From positions 554,501 to 618,500 of the forward strand of contig JAKNDB010000076.1 in assembly GCA_024305405.1 (NCBI GenBank): a stretch of DNA of 64,000 bases, in the 5' to 3' direction. A program made the position numbers and the translations under genes. Below, piece by piece: positions 41,301 to 57,526 of the stretch (its first letter is position 1; each line of letters starts with the position of its first letter). This DNA comes from Dirofilaria immitis (lineage: Eukaryota; Nematoda; Chromadorea; Rhabditida; Onchocercidae). Below the pieces are notes generated by a model. That model made no database searches. It was not told the origin of the DNA and saw only the letters and a program-made list of their open reading frames with translations.

Positions 41301-44300
41301 TAGCTTTTCTGTCTTCATCCGTCAACTCTTCCTCTTTCTTTTCTTCTTTTGATTTAACTTCTTCAACCTAGTATGAAAAGACAATAAGTGGCTCTTCAGT
41401 TTTTTCAAAACCAGAAGCCAAAATGTCGTCTCATTTACAATTCTAAATCGTTAGAATAACGTAAATCCAAACCTGATGTTTATCAAACAATACCTTGTCT
41501 CTTTTGTCATCGCCTTTTGCTTTCTCTTGGTCAAGCGCCTCTTGAAGTCGAGCGCACAAGACTGATTTCACTCCTTTTGTTTCTAAATCACGAGCCATCA
41601 ATTCTTGTCGCAGTTCGGCAACCTAAAAACAAGATTACTTGCAATTATTCATATAAAGCTCAACAGTGTTTCCTCTAAAAGAATTCCGAAAATTTTATAT
41701 TTCTTTACAATAATAATAAGCTATTAATTCAATAATCTTACAACGTTCGCTTTATGCACATAAAATATACTAGAAGTAAGACCAACATTAAAATTGTGAA
41801 AGCGCGGAAAAAGCATTTGATTGAGGAAAAAGATAATGTACAAACATTGTAACACAATGGATATAGTCAATTAAAATCCATCTACAACTATTACAAGATT
41901 TCCACCTATGATACTTAACGAAATTTCTTGCGAATTGAGACAGACTGAAAATAGGAAGCGGTAACCAACCTTCATTGTCCTGATATCCAATTTAGACCAA
42001 TGAGTTGGGTTTAAATCTTCATCATCTTCCTCTTCTACCTCCTGCATCTAAAATGATCAAAGTGGTATAATAGCGACATTGATATTCGGTGAAAAAAATT
42101 ATATGCACACAATTCGTCCAATAAACTTATCAAAAAATCATACCAAAGAAACTCAATATCCTAGAAATCTCATTTTCCATAATTTAATTGGAAATGACGT
42201 GTTGCAACGCATTAGCCCAAAAATCTTATATTTGTAAAAATTATAACTAGCAATCAATTTTGTCTCTCTTTTCTCATTAAAAAATAAATGCAACACATGC
42301 GAAAATCTAGAATACTATTTCTCTTTAATTCTAATTGATTAAATCTGAAAATTTGAATCGTGGATACATAATAAGGCAAGGATACATGAAAACATTCACT
42401 GAACAAACTGAATGTGCTTTTACGAATTTCTGAACAAAGTATAGTTGCTTATTATTTCCAGTGATTTGCTAGTAAACAATGCAGGACTAGAAAATGAAAC
42501 GAATAAAACTGAACAAAAATTTAAAGTAAAACGAAAATGAAATAAAAAATAAAGCGAAACACACACAAAAACGCTTAGATAATTATTAATACTGATAAAA
42601 ATAAAAATTCAAAGTGAACGGTGTTTTGTTCTTTCTTTTCTTTTTATTAGGTGTTTTCACCTGCTCCTTATTGGCATCAATTTGCTGTTGTTCCTGCTGC
42701 AACTGCTGTTGAGTATCACCAGTTTGAGAAGCCAGTTCGGCTGTGGTTGCAGTTCCCTCCCTAGCTTCTCCAAAATCTGTAGCGGTAGCAGCTACAGTGG
42801 ATGGTAGAACGAGTTTTTGAGCATCTATAGCAGCAAGTTTGTTCCCAAGCTGATCCTTTAGCGTAGCCAGCAGTTGTTGATAACAATCTTCGGTGGGCAT
42901 CAAACCACTGGTGTCCGGCAGATATAAGCAGCATGTATCCATTCGATCTTTCTCAGCACGATAATAACGAATCTCTGCCATTTTGTACCTGAGGGTTCAC
43001 AGTGGTTTCTCAAAACTTTGTTTCAGCTTATCACTATAATGATGCCTCCGACTTTTCCCATTCCTCCAAAAAAAGTTGAAATTACATACTATATCTACCT
43101 GACAAGACTGATTATGCAAAACTATATCTTAGATAAGTTTAAAGCTTTATAGAGTTTCACAAACACAGCTTCTTATCCTCGTAAAAGGTCAAGCTGTATA
43201 ATGTAAACTACTGAGAACTTAGGTCATGCAGAGAAAAAATGTTTTCAGCAGCCATTTCTCCCATTCAGCCGTTGCATCATTGTCGCATAGAAGCATAACG
43301 ATATTCTAAGAAAACAGCTTTTAAATGAGTTAAAATTTAAAATTACTTAATGAAACAGAACAGTAGAATAAGAGGTCCTCGAGTGCTCTCGTCACTATTC
43401 GAAGACACCGCATTCGCAGCTTTATGCATTATAAATATAGAATCTTATTCCTCAAAACTGTGTATTTCTTAAGTCGCTATTCTGATCTTCCGCGATGTGC
43501 ACCTTATTCAATTTCATTATGCCTTATTAAAATTTCAGAAAGAAATTGAAAGAAGCTCATTACCTTCTCAAACTCGTCTATTGCATATCTACAATATCAA
43601 AAGAATCCAGCACATAAAATTTCCTTCATAATTCGTCAAGACTGAAAAGTCAAGACTGTTACGGTAATAAGTTATAAGAATTTCTAGCATACCATCTAGG
43701 ACACTTAGAAAGATCCACTCCAATTAATGCTCGAACAGTCCGAATTGCAGTACGAACAAAAACTTGTGGATCTGATTCTGGATTATCGCCGTCAAGTGAT
43801 GGTGACCAAGCACCACCGATTGCCATCATTTCTTTATTACGTGTACCTGCAATTAAAATTCTGTGATAATCAGCTTCTTGATTTAGTTAAAAATATAAAA
43901 ATTCTACCACTCTCGAGTGATTTTGTAAAAGAAGCCTATTAAATGTACTGTAAATGTTTGTACAGCAGTATAAAGTCATTCTAAATAGACAAATGTCAAT
44001 TCAGGATTTATCGATAAATTTGGCTAATCTATATTATTTCTATATTACTACTATCTATCTGAAAATTAAATTCAATAATTAGTCAAAATGCTCGCCAACA
44101 ACAAAGTTGATACAACGTTTCAGTGAAGCCGAATCAATGTTTTCATCAACTGAACCATCAGCCAGCAAACCAAATGCTTTCTGATGCACCATTGACAGGC
44201 CCTGATGACTCATTAAGACAACCTGGAAAAAACTAAAATATAGCGTCATGCATTATTTTCTTGATCTAACCGCATCCAAAAGTTTTTATAAAGAAGCAGT

Positions 44301-47300
44301 AAATTGAAAATCAGTGCAAAAATGAATGTATCCCTTTGAGATAAACACGAAAATGCGAAACCGAGCTTTGTGAGAGATATTAAATGCAGCAACATAAGAC
44401 AATAAATTAAATAAAGGAAAATTTGACCTTAACAGAAAATCGGTAATCTGCATCTGGCGGACTCAAAGTTTGCAAGGTTTCATCTGGGGATCGATGTCCT
44501 TATTCAAAATATGGTAAGTAATGGGCGCTGTGGAAATCGATATCGGATTTTCTATAGGGGTCGTTTTTGGCCATTCAATGCTGACATCAGAAAAATCTGA
44601 TGGAATGTAGAGTGACGGATAACGTTTACGCAACTGCATCACGGTTTGCCTCGTTCCATTTCTTCATTATTAAATATGTTACTTATAAAAGGCTTCGAAT
44701 CAAAGGCAAAAAAACCTTAAAAATCAAAGTACAAAACTAAAATCTAAAATTTTGTTGAATATACTACAGTGAAGTGGAAGATATACAAAATAATAAACAT
44801 GCAATATAAACATACAAAACTGGTGGTTTCGGAATGTAACACTGATAGCGTGGTATGATACGAGCACGTCGACGAGGAGGTGACAAACTATCGTGAGCAT
44901 TTGGATCATGTTTTTGTGAAGGAGATCGATTACGTCCCGAAATACTGGCTGAATGCTCTCGTTTTCCTTCATGTTTTCGTACTGGTGTTGAATGTTTTGG
45001 AGATATACGACCCATTGGACCTTTTAAGTAGTCACGAGGTGGGCTTCTACAAAAAAAAAAGAAAAGAAAAAATTGGGTTCGAGAGTTTATGCAGTGGTTG
45101 TAGTCTAGTTTTCATCAACATGCGCTTGTTCTAATTCGGATGACTCAATTTGGATAATCATGAGAAAAACAAGGCCTGTGAATTTTATCGGCAAAAATCC
45201 CTAATTTTAATAAAATCCTGAACAAATTTTCAAATTACATTCAAATTCAAAGTTCTGTGAACTTCATGGGATGACCATACTTTTTCAAGTCTTTCTCGTA
45301 TGCCTTGAGAATGATATACATTACTAAAAACAAATATAACCTTCGAGGTGATCGGCGTGTAAGAACGCGAGGCGGTGAAATACGTCTTGGCGGACTCAAA
45401 CGTCTCATGTCCTGTACAAGTGCCGGTGGTCCACATGGCCCACCCGGAGGAGAACGATGCCGGATTGCTCCAAGCGGTGAACGAGAACGTGGCGCTTCAA
45501 AAAGAAAATTTTATCTTCTTAATTATAACGATAAATAAAATTGTTTTAATGATGTAAATTAGTCGATTCGTAATGTAAATATACTTTCACTAAAATTTTA
45601 AATTCAAAACCCAAAGAATTCATAGAAGTACAGAAGTTTCAAAAATCCTCTCAATATATTTATAGTAGACTCGAAAAATTACATGCACGGAAATCACGTG
45701 TACGAGAATCATTTATATGAGTAACGGTTTGTGGCTTTTCAAGAGTTTTTCCAGCCCAGCTTTGTTCACCAGGTATCATTCCACGACCTGTCATCGGTTG
45801 CCGGCCGCGCTCTGGAGGTGTATGAGCCGGTGGTCCGCCCCCACCTGGACCGCCTTTATCGCCAATTAATTGGACTCGATAGGCATTCCACTTGAACGGC
45901 ATAGTTGGATTATACGATGCTTCGACCATAACTCGATCACCTGTTCGTGGCAAGGCACCGCGAACATTACTAGAAATTTGATGTAATATCGGAAACTCTT
46001 TGAAAATCAATATCAGGATAAAATTTTTGGAAATAGAGAAGAAATTCGTTTTCACTTTATACTCATGCGAAAAAAAACCAACAACACAAATTCTACACAT
46101 AAGGAATTAAAAGTTTCAACAATAAAAAAATATAATTCACGCATACCTCACTTGAAAGAAAACATCGTCATCGATAAATCCATAATTATCATGCATTTTG
46201 GTAACCACACCCGAAAAAGTACGGTTTTTGCTGAAAATTCTGCACTACCTCAATAATATGTAATTGATAACAAGGACATACTACATTCGCTTCAATCACC
46301 CACTAAAATTGTGAAAGTTAACTGGTTCATTCATACATAAGATTTGTTTCCTTTGAAAAATAAAAATATGTGTTATTAATACGACATCTAATATTTTATT
46401 TGCTCATTAGCAACGCTGTCGGTAGATTCGATGATCAACCTTAGCCGGTGAACACTAGACTGTCTTCTCAGAACGAAATATATCATGTGAAACCTCAATA
46501 CATCGCACGCATGATTATAATCTACACTTTTATCAATGCCATGGAAGAGAAAAAAATACCAATGTCATGAAATTTCTAGTGATGAAGGCCAATTTTTAAT
46601 GCTATTTAAATGATACAGTAATAAAAAGTATAGAGTGCCCAATTCTTTCTTAAGAAATACGCTTGAAGAAGAATCAAAACTCTTTAACATAGATATAAAT
46701 CCAAAATTATGGATGCATCTCTATATTATACAAGAATTTCAATAGTTTCTTTATAAAATATGTCAGTAAGGCCAACTTTTAGTACATATAATTGCCTGGA
46801 GTACAGGTTAATCTCTGTGCGTACTCATAAAAGATGAAACCAAAAATCACATGAATTTCGGGTCAGGAAATATGTCAATATTCGTAGATTATTCATATCA
46901 GAACAATATATGATACAATATACTGACTTCTTGCTGTAATTGTAAAATACCAACCGAATCAAATTCTAGTTACCTGTTGCTGAGTTTGCATTCGAATTGT
47001 TTGTGATGGTGTTTGTAGCATACCCAGATTCATGCCCATATTACCTACTGCTTGCTGAGAGAAAGCTGCAGCATTAATCATACCCATCTGTGCAAACGGT
47101 TGCGCACCAATTAATGGATTTTGGAATAGTCCGGCGTTAAGCTGCTGATTTGCTCCTGAAATTTAATAAGTAATACAGCCACTTGTTAATTCTGAACTCA
47201 AAACCTCATATCTTCAGACCAGAATTTTCTTAAAAACCAGTCAAAACATCATTTATTTCATTTTCGAATAATTTGACATTGCTCAAAATCTAAATATTTG

Positions 47301-48203
47301 TTGTTCAGTTTAACCATAACAATAATTAATTTTAATTTTTAAAAGAAAAAGAAAAAAGAGACTCTATTACCTTCATTTTACGCTTATTCACATTTACAGA
47401 AAACAACAAAGAATATCTGTTCAATTTCTCTTTTGGAAAAGAAGCTTGCTGTATAATTATAAGACATTTTGTTATATTATTGTTTTTTCATAATAACCTA
47501 TCTTCAAGATCATTAAAGCATCATTTGTCGGCATTATGCATTCACGAATTAACATGTCAAAGACATTTCACCAGATAGATTGTTCAAATTTAGATGGTGC
47601 GAATTTCTAATAGCCCGCAATAAATTATCTCCACAGCTTCCGAAAACTAAATTACATCGGACTATCTGCTTTTCACTCCTTTTTCTGAATGTAAAAGTTC
47701 TATACAGAATTAGTTATTACCTATTTAAAATAAAGAACGGATCCTACGGTTTATTTAGATTTTTATTCATAAAGTTCATATATTTATATTTGCGCGTAAA
47801 TATATTATATTTACATTTAGGTTAGTTTCAAATATCTTCATTTCCCTTTGAAATTTTGGCGTATATTTCAAAAACCAAACTTTCAATGCCATGATGGTAT
47901 CAAATTTTCAAAAAGATAGTTAAGTCATTTAATGAATCATAATATAGCAAAGTACTGCTGTTTATAAAGGCGCAAAATACATTCGTTTTATACAAAAGTA
48001 ATTAATATATAAATGATGTTACTAGTGATGAATCAAAAACTTTACTTCAATAGCATCTCCAAGTACGGAAAAAAGTGCCTATCTAACAAGTTATGAATTT
48101 CCTTTACGAGTAAAAGTCAGATCTTAATAAAAAATGATATTAAACAAAAACTACCTGGTGGTCGTGCCCAAGCAGCTGGATTCTTCGGGCCAAATTGTGA
48201 CAT
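38333..48203 (-). CDS. ccar-1: CCAR1/CCAR2 (DBC1) family transcription and apoptosis regulator (21 exons)
   Basis: Nuclear coactivator and RNA-processing protein (C. elegans lst-3/ccar-1). Exons: 48203-48155, 47155-46974, 46239-46147, 45969-45683, 45494-45341, 45046-44816, 44661-44428, 44222-44096, 43846-43693, 42988-42661, 42047-41970, 41622-41494, 41367-41290, 40993-40815, 40475-40328, 40216-40043, 39824-39613, 39431-39240, 39112-39007, 38890-38701, 38574-38333. N-terminus MSQFGPKNPAAWARPP matches CCAR1. Domains in order: Gln-rich; S1-like (GVVTKMHDNYGFIDDDVFFQ, SYNPTMPFKWNAYRVQ); Arg/Ser/Pro-rich; DBC1/Nudix-like (RYPSLYIPSDF, IGGAWSPSLDGDNPESDPQV); SAP (VAELRQELMARDLETKGV); LDYRIEDNKEHSFE; EF-hand-like (AYFDQNLCGYILEKDFEEI, LNISRAQVQKLL); coiled coil. 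About 1190 residues, human 1150. Several exons are one base short. The 38701 exon and the 46239 junction need two. The 42661 end is a choice. Confidence 0.95.
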
Positions 48204-50298
48204 TACGATTTTGTTACCTTCAGACTGAGCACGTTATGTTTCAATTTCAAGAATTATAACTTGTCTCAAATACTAAAACTTCGAGCAATAAAATAAGATA
48301 AAATTTCGAACATACAAAACAACGAACATGTCGAAAAAAACTTATATTATGGAATAACATATCTAACAGTTGGCTAACATTCTAACAGTTGGCGTTCCAT
48401 AATTAAAGCCAATATTTAATATAATTCTGTAGTCAATTCCCCAACGACCATAATTAATAACAACTGCTACAGATATAAATTAGTGCTACATTTACTGACA
48501 GTTAAAACAGAACGCGAGTAATAGGTGAAAATGGAAAATAACTTGCTGACCAGAATGTAAAAAACAGCACAACAAAGTAACTAAAAAAGTAAACTAAAGA
48601 AAAATTACGTTGGACGGCATAGATAAATACACGCATTAAACAGTAAATAATGGAGATAAGGTAAACAACGAACGACAGCCAAAAGTCTTGAATCAGTCAG
48701 TAGCACTCTGAACCACGATCTAATATAACTCGAATAAGACACTATCTAAATAACCTGAATAAGACACCCTCGATCAATTCACATCCTTCCCTTCTCATTT
48801 CCAACACCATCGCAACCAGAAGTGTATGTATATTCGACCACATGCGACTCATGTTTGTTGCTATAAGGAAAAAGTTCGTCTTCCTCCATACTTTTACCAG
48901 AGCCAGACCAAGAAAAATTTTGTAATGTTCGGTTACGATGGTACACAGTGCAACAACTTTCAGGCCTATTAATAATTTTACCTTAGATTTTCAGATCTTT
49001 TCAGTTCCGAGCATTTTGTAGTGTGCTTCCATTCAACTCACAGCAATATTTTTTCCCATATATTATATTTGTTATATCTGTTAAATAAATGAATAATTAA
49101 CTACTGAACTATTTTGACTTCAAAATTGAATGTCAAAACATTTTGTTTTTCTTCCATTTATCGTAAAGTTGAAAGCTTACGAGTGAGCAAAAAGAGAGTT
49201 CAGTGAAGGAAATTTAATAGTTTCAATCTAAATTTTACAAATCAGTGGAATTGCGATTACAATCGTCTATCATTTTTAGACTTATCCCAAAACGGTATGT
49301 GTATTTCGATTGAAAATTCTGTCTATGAAGAAATTCAAATAATATTGAATATTCATAATTAATGAATACTAGTGACTTACCGGTGCATATCAGTACTCTT
49401 TGAATGATACTATAAAAAAATATGGCTTATCATCTCTTTTTTCTGATATTGAAAATTTCGAAATAGCAATACAATCGTTTTAGATCTTGGAAACCGCAGG
49501 CAGTTCTAAATCTATTAACGAAATTGGAACTCCTTTAACCATCAAAAATGCCTATCCATGACAGGTTCAAATTGTTTATCTTCTGCGTGTAAAGCCGATT
49601 TGATAACCACTACCATTAGACGAGATGTACTTATCCTATCACATAAGTGATCAATGATTGTTAGGCGTAATTCGAGAAAGTTTTGTTTAAAGAACGAGAG
49701 ATCCACTCATTGCAGTGCACTATTTTCATTCTAAATGTAACGAGAAGCTTGAATAAGAGATGATCTTTGCCCATCCTGCTACGTAAGAATGTTACAGAAA
49801 GCCTTAGACAAGAGGTGACCTTTAGCAGTTAATCATTTTGCTATCTTTCTGTTGTCTTTTTACATATACCGTTTTACCTCTTTTAAATTTCTAGGCAGCT
49901 GTGTTGTGAAATATGCCATATATCTCATTTCCTTCAATTCTTCCGTCCTCAGCAACATTAGTTACTTTTTAATTATAGCAATTACCTGAGATTGATACCT
50001 AAAATTTTCCCTTTACTTTCTTCGAATCTTTTATACTTCTCTCACAATATGTATTTTGATGTTCAATTTGGCGCATATGTGTTTCGATGATCCGCGATGG
50101 TTTTGAAGGAATTTGTAAAATGTCGTTATTAAAAACTAAAGAGGAGATCATTATCTTAACTTTTCCTTTCTGCTCAAATGGTTAATATCTCGGTTAGATA
50201 CCATTACCTTAAATTTATGGGTTTCGTAAGTATTTTTATCGAGTCTTTTCCCATTCATTTCGTAAAATAATTGTATTGCAACATCAGTTTAATTTCAG
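48204..50298. promoter_or_regulatory. Divergent intergenic region between ccar-1 and mrpl-55
   Basis: These 2.1 kb separate two genes that point away from each other, so both promoters should be inside. No coding exon is seen and I recognise no specific promoter motif. Near 48350-48400 CTAACAGTTGGC is repeated, and GAATAAGACAC recurs near 48731 and 48759. Confidence 0.5.
50293..50298 (+). other. Splice acceptor abutting the mrpl-55 start codon
   Basis: TTTCAG is immediately followed by the ATG of mrpl-55 with no 5' UTR between. This arrangement is typical of nematode spliced-leader trans-splicing. Confidence 0.65.
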
Positions 50299-51272
50299 AT
50301 GTTGAAGTTGTTGAGAAAAGCAGGAGCAGTTCGAGTTTCTTCTTTACTTTCCACTGTCAAAACTCTCTATCGTTCAGGTAATTTTTGTTTTTTTGCTCTT
50401 ATTTTTATTACTTAAATTCATATTATGGCTCATATTATTCTGTTGCCAAATACTAGAATGTTTTGATTATTCCAGAGTACAGATCCATTTCACTTCTTTT
50501 ATTACATTTTTTCGTATTTCTTTATTTTTTAGATCGTTGCAATGCTTATCGTGCAGCCATTTCTCGAATAAAGCGTTCCAAATATGTTCGACAATACTTC
50601 GTAACCGTAAATTTTTTACTAAAATTGTCACGTACGCCACATCTTAATAGTATGTTCAGATTTTCATTAATTTATGATTGAATGTTCACCTCGATGTATT
50701 AACGTGATAAATAGCAGTATAGTTATTCATGACTTTTCAAACCTGGTTTAATTCAGTTGCTCCATCCAGATGGATCGACGATCCTGATACGAGCTGCTGA
50801 ACCCATGGATTTGATTCAGATGCCTTTTAACATAACTATCTTAACAGATGAAGAACGTCGACATTTAGAAATGAAACGACATAAAACTAAAAACTCATGG
50901 TAAGCGGGATTTGCGAAAATTTTTGGTTTTATTTTTAGTTTTGGAAAGAAACGATACTTTTTAAGTCTTTTTTGGTATTTCCGTTTTTATAAGCTTTTCA
51001 TGTTAGTGCTTCGAATTCGAGAAATGGAACAAAAGACTGGTACTGAGGTACATTGGTCATGGGGATTTTTCTAATTTTTTTATTTTTATTTTTGCAATTT
51101 CTGTTCAAATAAGATTCCAAATTAAAACACGATTTTTTTTTAATTGAATTCTTTTCCTAAATTGTATTATTAATTCTGAATTCCTAATTTTCAGAAGAAA
51201 CAGGAAATTGTGAAATTTAATGCTGATGAATATATTGACTTATGGCGAAAAAGTTCAGAAAATCGTAAGTAG
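50299..51272 (+). CDS. mrpl-55: Mitochondrial large ribosomal subunit protein mL55
   Basis: Component of the large subunit of the mitochondrial ribosome. Exons: 50299-50377, 50533-50606, 50757-50899, 51195-51272 (TAG). The N-terminus is basic and serine-rich (MLKLLRKAGAVRVSSLLSTV), as in a mitochondrial presequence. The core AYRAAISRIKRSKYVRQY, then LLHPDGSTILIRAAEP and TDEERRHLEMKRHK follow fly and human mL55 (QPDGSTINIRYHEP, TDAERRARLE in fly). The last exon gives QEIVKFNADEYIDLWRK. Exon 3 ends in phase 2 but exon 4 must be read in phase 0. One extra A in the run at 50889-50893 restores a continuous frame of about 124 residues. Its final codons overlap a good donor (C|GTAAGT at 51265), so an alternative longer 3' end is possible. 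Confidence 0.9.
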
Positions 51273-54451
<3,179 letters not shown>

Positions 54452-55882
54452 TATTAATTTTATGCGAATTTTATGAACTTAAATGTTAATTTAAAAGATA
54501 TCTATTCACAACTAATGAATTGCAGAACTTTTCTCCCAAATGTTTCTTGTTCTGAAGCATATGTTTGTTTTCCTATCTACTACTGTTCTAAATAGTTCTT
54601 GAGAATTTCTTTTCTTTGACCGCTTTTGTCAGGAATTTCTGTTCCTTCCTGCAACTCACTTCTTGAATGTGTTGCTATTTAATTTAACAATATTTTTGGG
54701 TTTGCTTCTTATTGAATCCATGCATATCTTCTTCCCATCATCATTCATGCGAATTTTCTGAGCTATGAGTACTAATCCAAAAGCTATTCATTCGCAACAA
54801 GTGAATTGAGGGATGTTCACATGGTAGAAGCAATCACTAGAACTTAACAACTGATTGTGGAAAGCACTTCACTAATTACGTTCCCTGGACCTAGCAGCTT
54901 AACTTACCAAAACTTACTGTTAAGGAAATATCTTAAGAAATAAGCTAGCTATCTAGCAGCTATTTTTCAATCCACACTTTATTCCTAACATACAGAAAAC
55001 ATCGTGGACCGAATGATCAACTGCTCAAAACTCTTGATACGGAACAAATTCAGAATCAATACAGGTTACTCTAGCCTCTAATTAACTTGGTATTCTAGGC
55101 GGATCAGATTTCATTAATTTATGCAGCTTCTTGGAAGTCGTTAAGCAATGCTTCCGTGCAAAAAAGAATTTTGTAATCATCTAGCAACAAATAATGAGAT
55201 CACCAGGAAAAAGCGAGGAGATCATAGTTTGACCGCAGCAATTTTTCTCTTAAAAATTGATAAGTCACAAGTTAGGAGAAAACATAAATCCCGCATTTCT
55301 GATACTTCCATGTTTTTAAAGTTCAACTTCTACATCATAAAAATTATCTCCTTCCCCCTCAATTTTAAAATTTTAAAATCACATCAAACAAAATAATATT
55401 TTATCAGGAAATAGAACATTACATCAAATATATGAGATCATTACATTTCTGATAACTTGCTAAAGAGAATGGAATTAGACTAAAAACAAATCGCGTAAAG
55501 ATGCAATTATCAAGAAACGAAAAAAATAGAAACTGTTAGGCAGGTTATTAAGGAATGCAGTGGAACTACACAGTTATACAGTTCTTCATTTACCTTATCT
55601 CTATTTAGATATCTACCACAGTTTCTACGCAAGAGTTACATGCAATTCTATTTCAGTATTGGATTATAATAATTGCTTAATTCTGATAAAGGTAATTCGT
55701 CGGAAATAAAAGAAAAAAAAGCCTGTCCTGATGAAGAATATACATTTCATTAAGAAATAAATCGGATAGATAAAGAATTCAAAAGTAACTTTCAATAAAT
55801 TGGCGACAACTTATTAAAGCTTTCTGAAAGACACATATATGCCGTAATTTTATTTATCAAGAGCTTCTCCATTCGACTATTA
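54452..55882. other. Intergenic region between convergent genes
   Basis: 1.4 kb between the 3' ends of dpm-1 (plus) and the membrane-protein gene (minus). I see no exon with recognisable homology. The 82-codon open frame near 55148 on the plus strand is lysine-rich and unsupported. Confidence 0.55.
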
Positions 55883-57171
55883 CTATACGTTATTTATTTG
55901 GAAAGCATTATATCCATGTCGCCACTGCATCTTTTCTTTAAAAGTATCATAATTTTTCGTGCTTCTTGTTTCCCGTATATCCGAGGTCTGATTGGTAGAT
56001 GTTGTCGCTGCTGAGCTTGTAGATAATGCTGAGTGATCTTCATCATTACCAGAATCATGTTCTGAATCATGCAAGCCTTCTGAAATATTCAGGACCACAA
56101 AATTTCTTCAAATATTTTCCGAGATACAAACAATGAAGGATTTGGAAGTATTTCAGAATTAATTTCAAGTTTGATTTTTTTAAACTTCGCACAATCAGAA
56201 GAGTATCAAGATAAGCAGTTTTCAGTTTTAACTCAGTGTCAGTGAAAAATAAGAACATATATCTATTAAATGAAAGAGTCCCAAAGCGATAATAATGAAA
56301 GTCATTGTTTTTCGAGAGGATCAAAGAAAAAGATAAAAAGAAGATAAAAGGCAAAAGAAAAGTTATCACTTCACAATGGAATTAGCGCGATAAAATTATA
56401 TTTTGATGAATAACTAAAAGACAAGCCTGTTTGAATCTCTAAAGAAGATTGAATGGCTTGTATATTAGTTGAACTTTTAGATTTCGCTTTAATAACATCA
56501 TCAGTAATTATCACTGTATTGGTTAGTTCATGCTCCTCATCGCTTTCATCAGTAAGCTGCAAATAAACAATCATTAGCAAGTGACAATTTAATAAACATC
56601 TTAAAAAAGAAGAATATGTCTTGACAAATGGAGGATCAAAAAACACAGTGCTCAATTAATTTCAAACGAAGAAACGAATCATAACTAATGTTCGCTTTCT
56701 TCCCAGATAATCGTGCAGCTATAATTAATTATCAATGATGTAGGCAGGACTTAACAGCTGTATAATAATCATGTGATGTTTGAATAATTTTAGTGGATAA
56801 ATAGTTGAATATTTATTATCATGTTCAGCATTTCACTTTTTCGCTTGTTCACAGACGAATATTTACCTGTTCATCGGAAGATTGTTCTAGTTGTATTTCC
56901 TGCACTGTACTTGCCACTGCTTGCGTTAATGGTATATACCGAGCGACATGTGGTATGGGAGTCAATTCATTATCATATAATAATTGCAAAATCGGTGAAA
57001 ACATCGATTTAAAGATAAGTACTAATACAGAAAATGCTGTAACAGTCAGCCGTCCACACAGATAGATAAGTGGAAAAAGGACAAAAAGAATGATAAGAAC
57101 AAAATGTGGAGTTGGCCGGTATTCTAACGGACTGGATGGAGAAGGCATCTGGCAACTGCAATCTGTGCAAT
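55883..57171 (-). CDS. Unrecognised single-pass membrane protein with acidic Ser/Thr-rich tail (5' end missing)
   Basis: Exons 57171-56867, 56556-56427 and 56079-55883 (TAG) join in consistent phase, giving at least 210 residues. The first begins with a cysteine cluster ([18 protein letters not shown]). A strongly hydrophobic segment follows ([18 protein letters not shown]), then a second weaker one ([11 protein letters not shown]), then [20 protein letters not shown]. The tail is hydrophilic: acidic ([31 protein letters not shown]), Ser/Thr-rich, ending [21 protein letters not shown] do not recognise the family. A luminal Cys-rich head and cytosolic tail are inferred from the layout. The second intron appears to start with GC (CAG|GCTTGT). 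The upstream start is not found; a candidate 32-base exon is listed separately. Confidence 0.75.
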
Positions 57172-57494
57172 CTAAAAGAGCAGAAATATAGATGAAAAAA
57201 TATAAATATATAAAAGCCAGACAACAATATCTTAAATATGAAGTAGAAATATTAATTTTCAATTGATTTCTGAAATTAATACAGATGTACATGCATTTTT
57301 ATGCTATGTATATGGCTTTTACAGAAAATTCTAATTCACAAACAAACGAATTTTATGGAAGTTTGCAGTAAGAAATAGATTTAATCCACAACAAATGCGG
57401 AAAATTCAAATCCTACAGAGAAATAACCATCTTAATTAAATTTTTGCTGTCTGAAGAATAAAATCTGAGAACAAGTAGAATAATTTCTCTTTAC

Positions 57495-57526
57495 CCGCAA
57501 AAATAATTTTTTCGCCCTTCTCCTTC
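57495..57526 (-). CDS. Candidate upstream micro-exon of the membrane-protein gene
   Basis: Behind a long T-rich tract ending GTGTAG, 32 bases read KEKGEKIIFA and end at CGG|GTAAAG in phase 1. That matches the phase 1 start of the 57171 exon and gives ...[12 protein letters not shown]. Supported only by splice signals and phase. Confidence 0.35.

Noticed and set aside
51010..51052. Possible mrpl-55 exon reading LRIREMEQKTGTE
   Set aside because: Phases do not fit, and mL55 of fly and human aligns without an insertion between LEMKRHK and QEIVKF.
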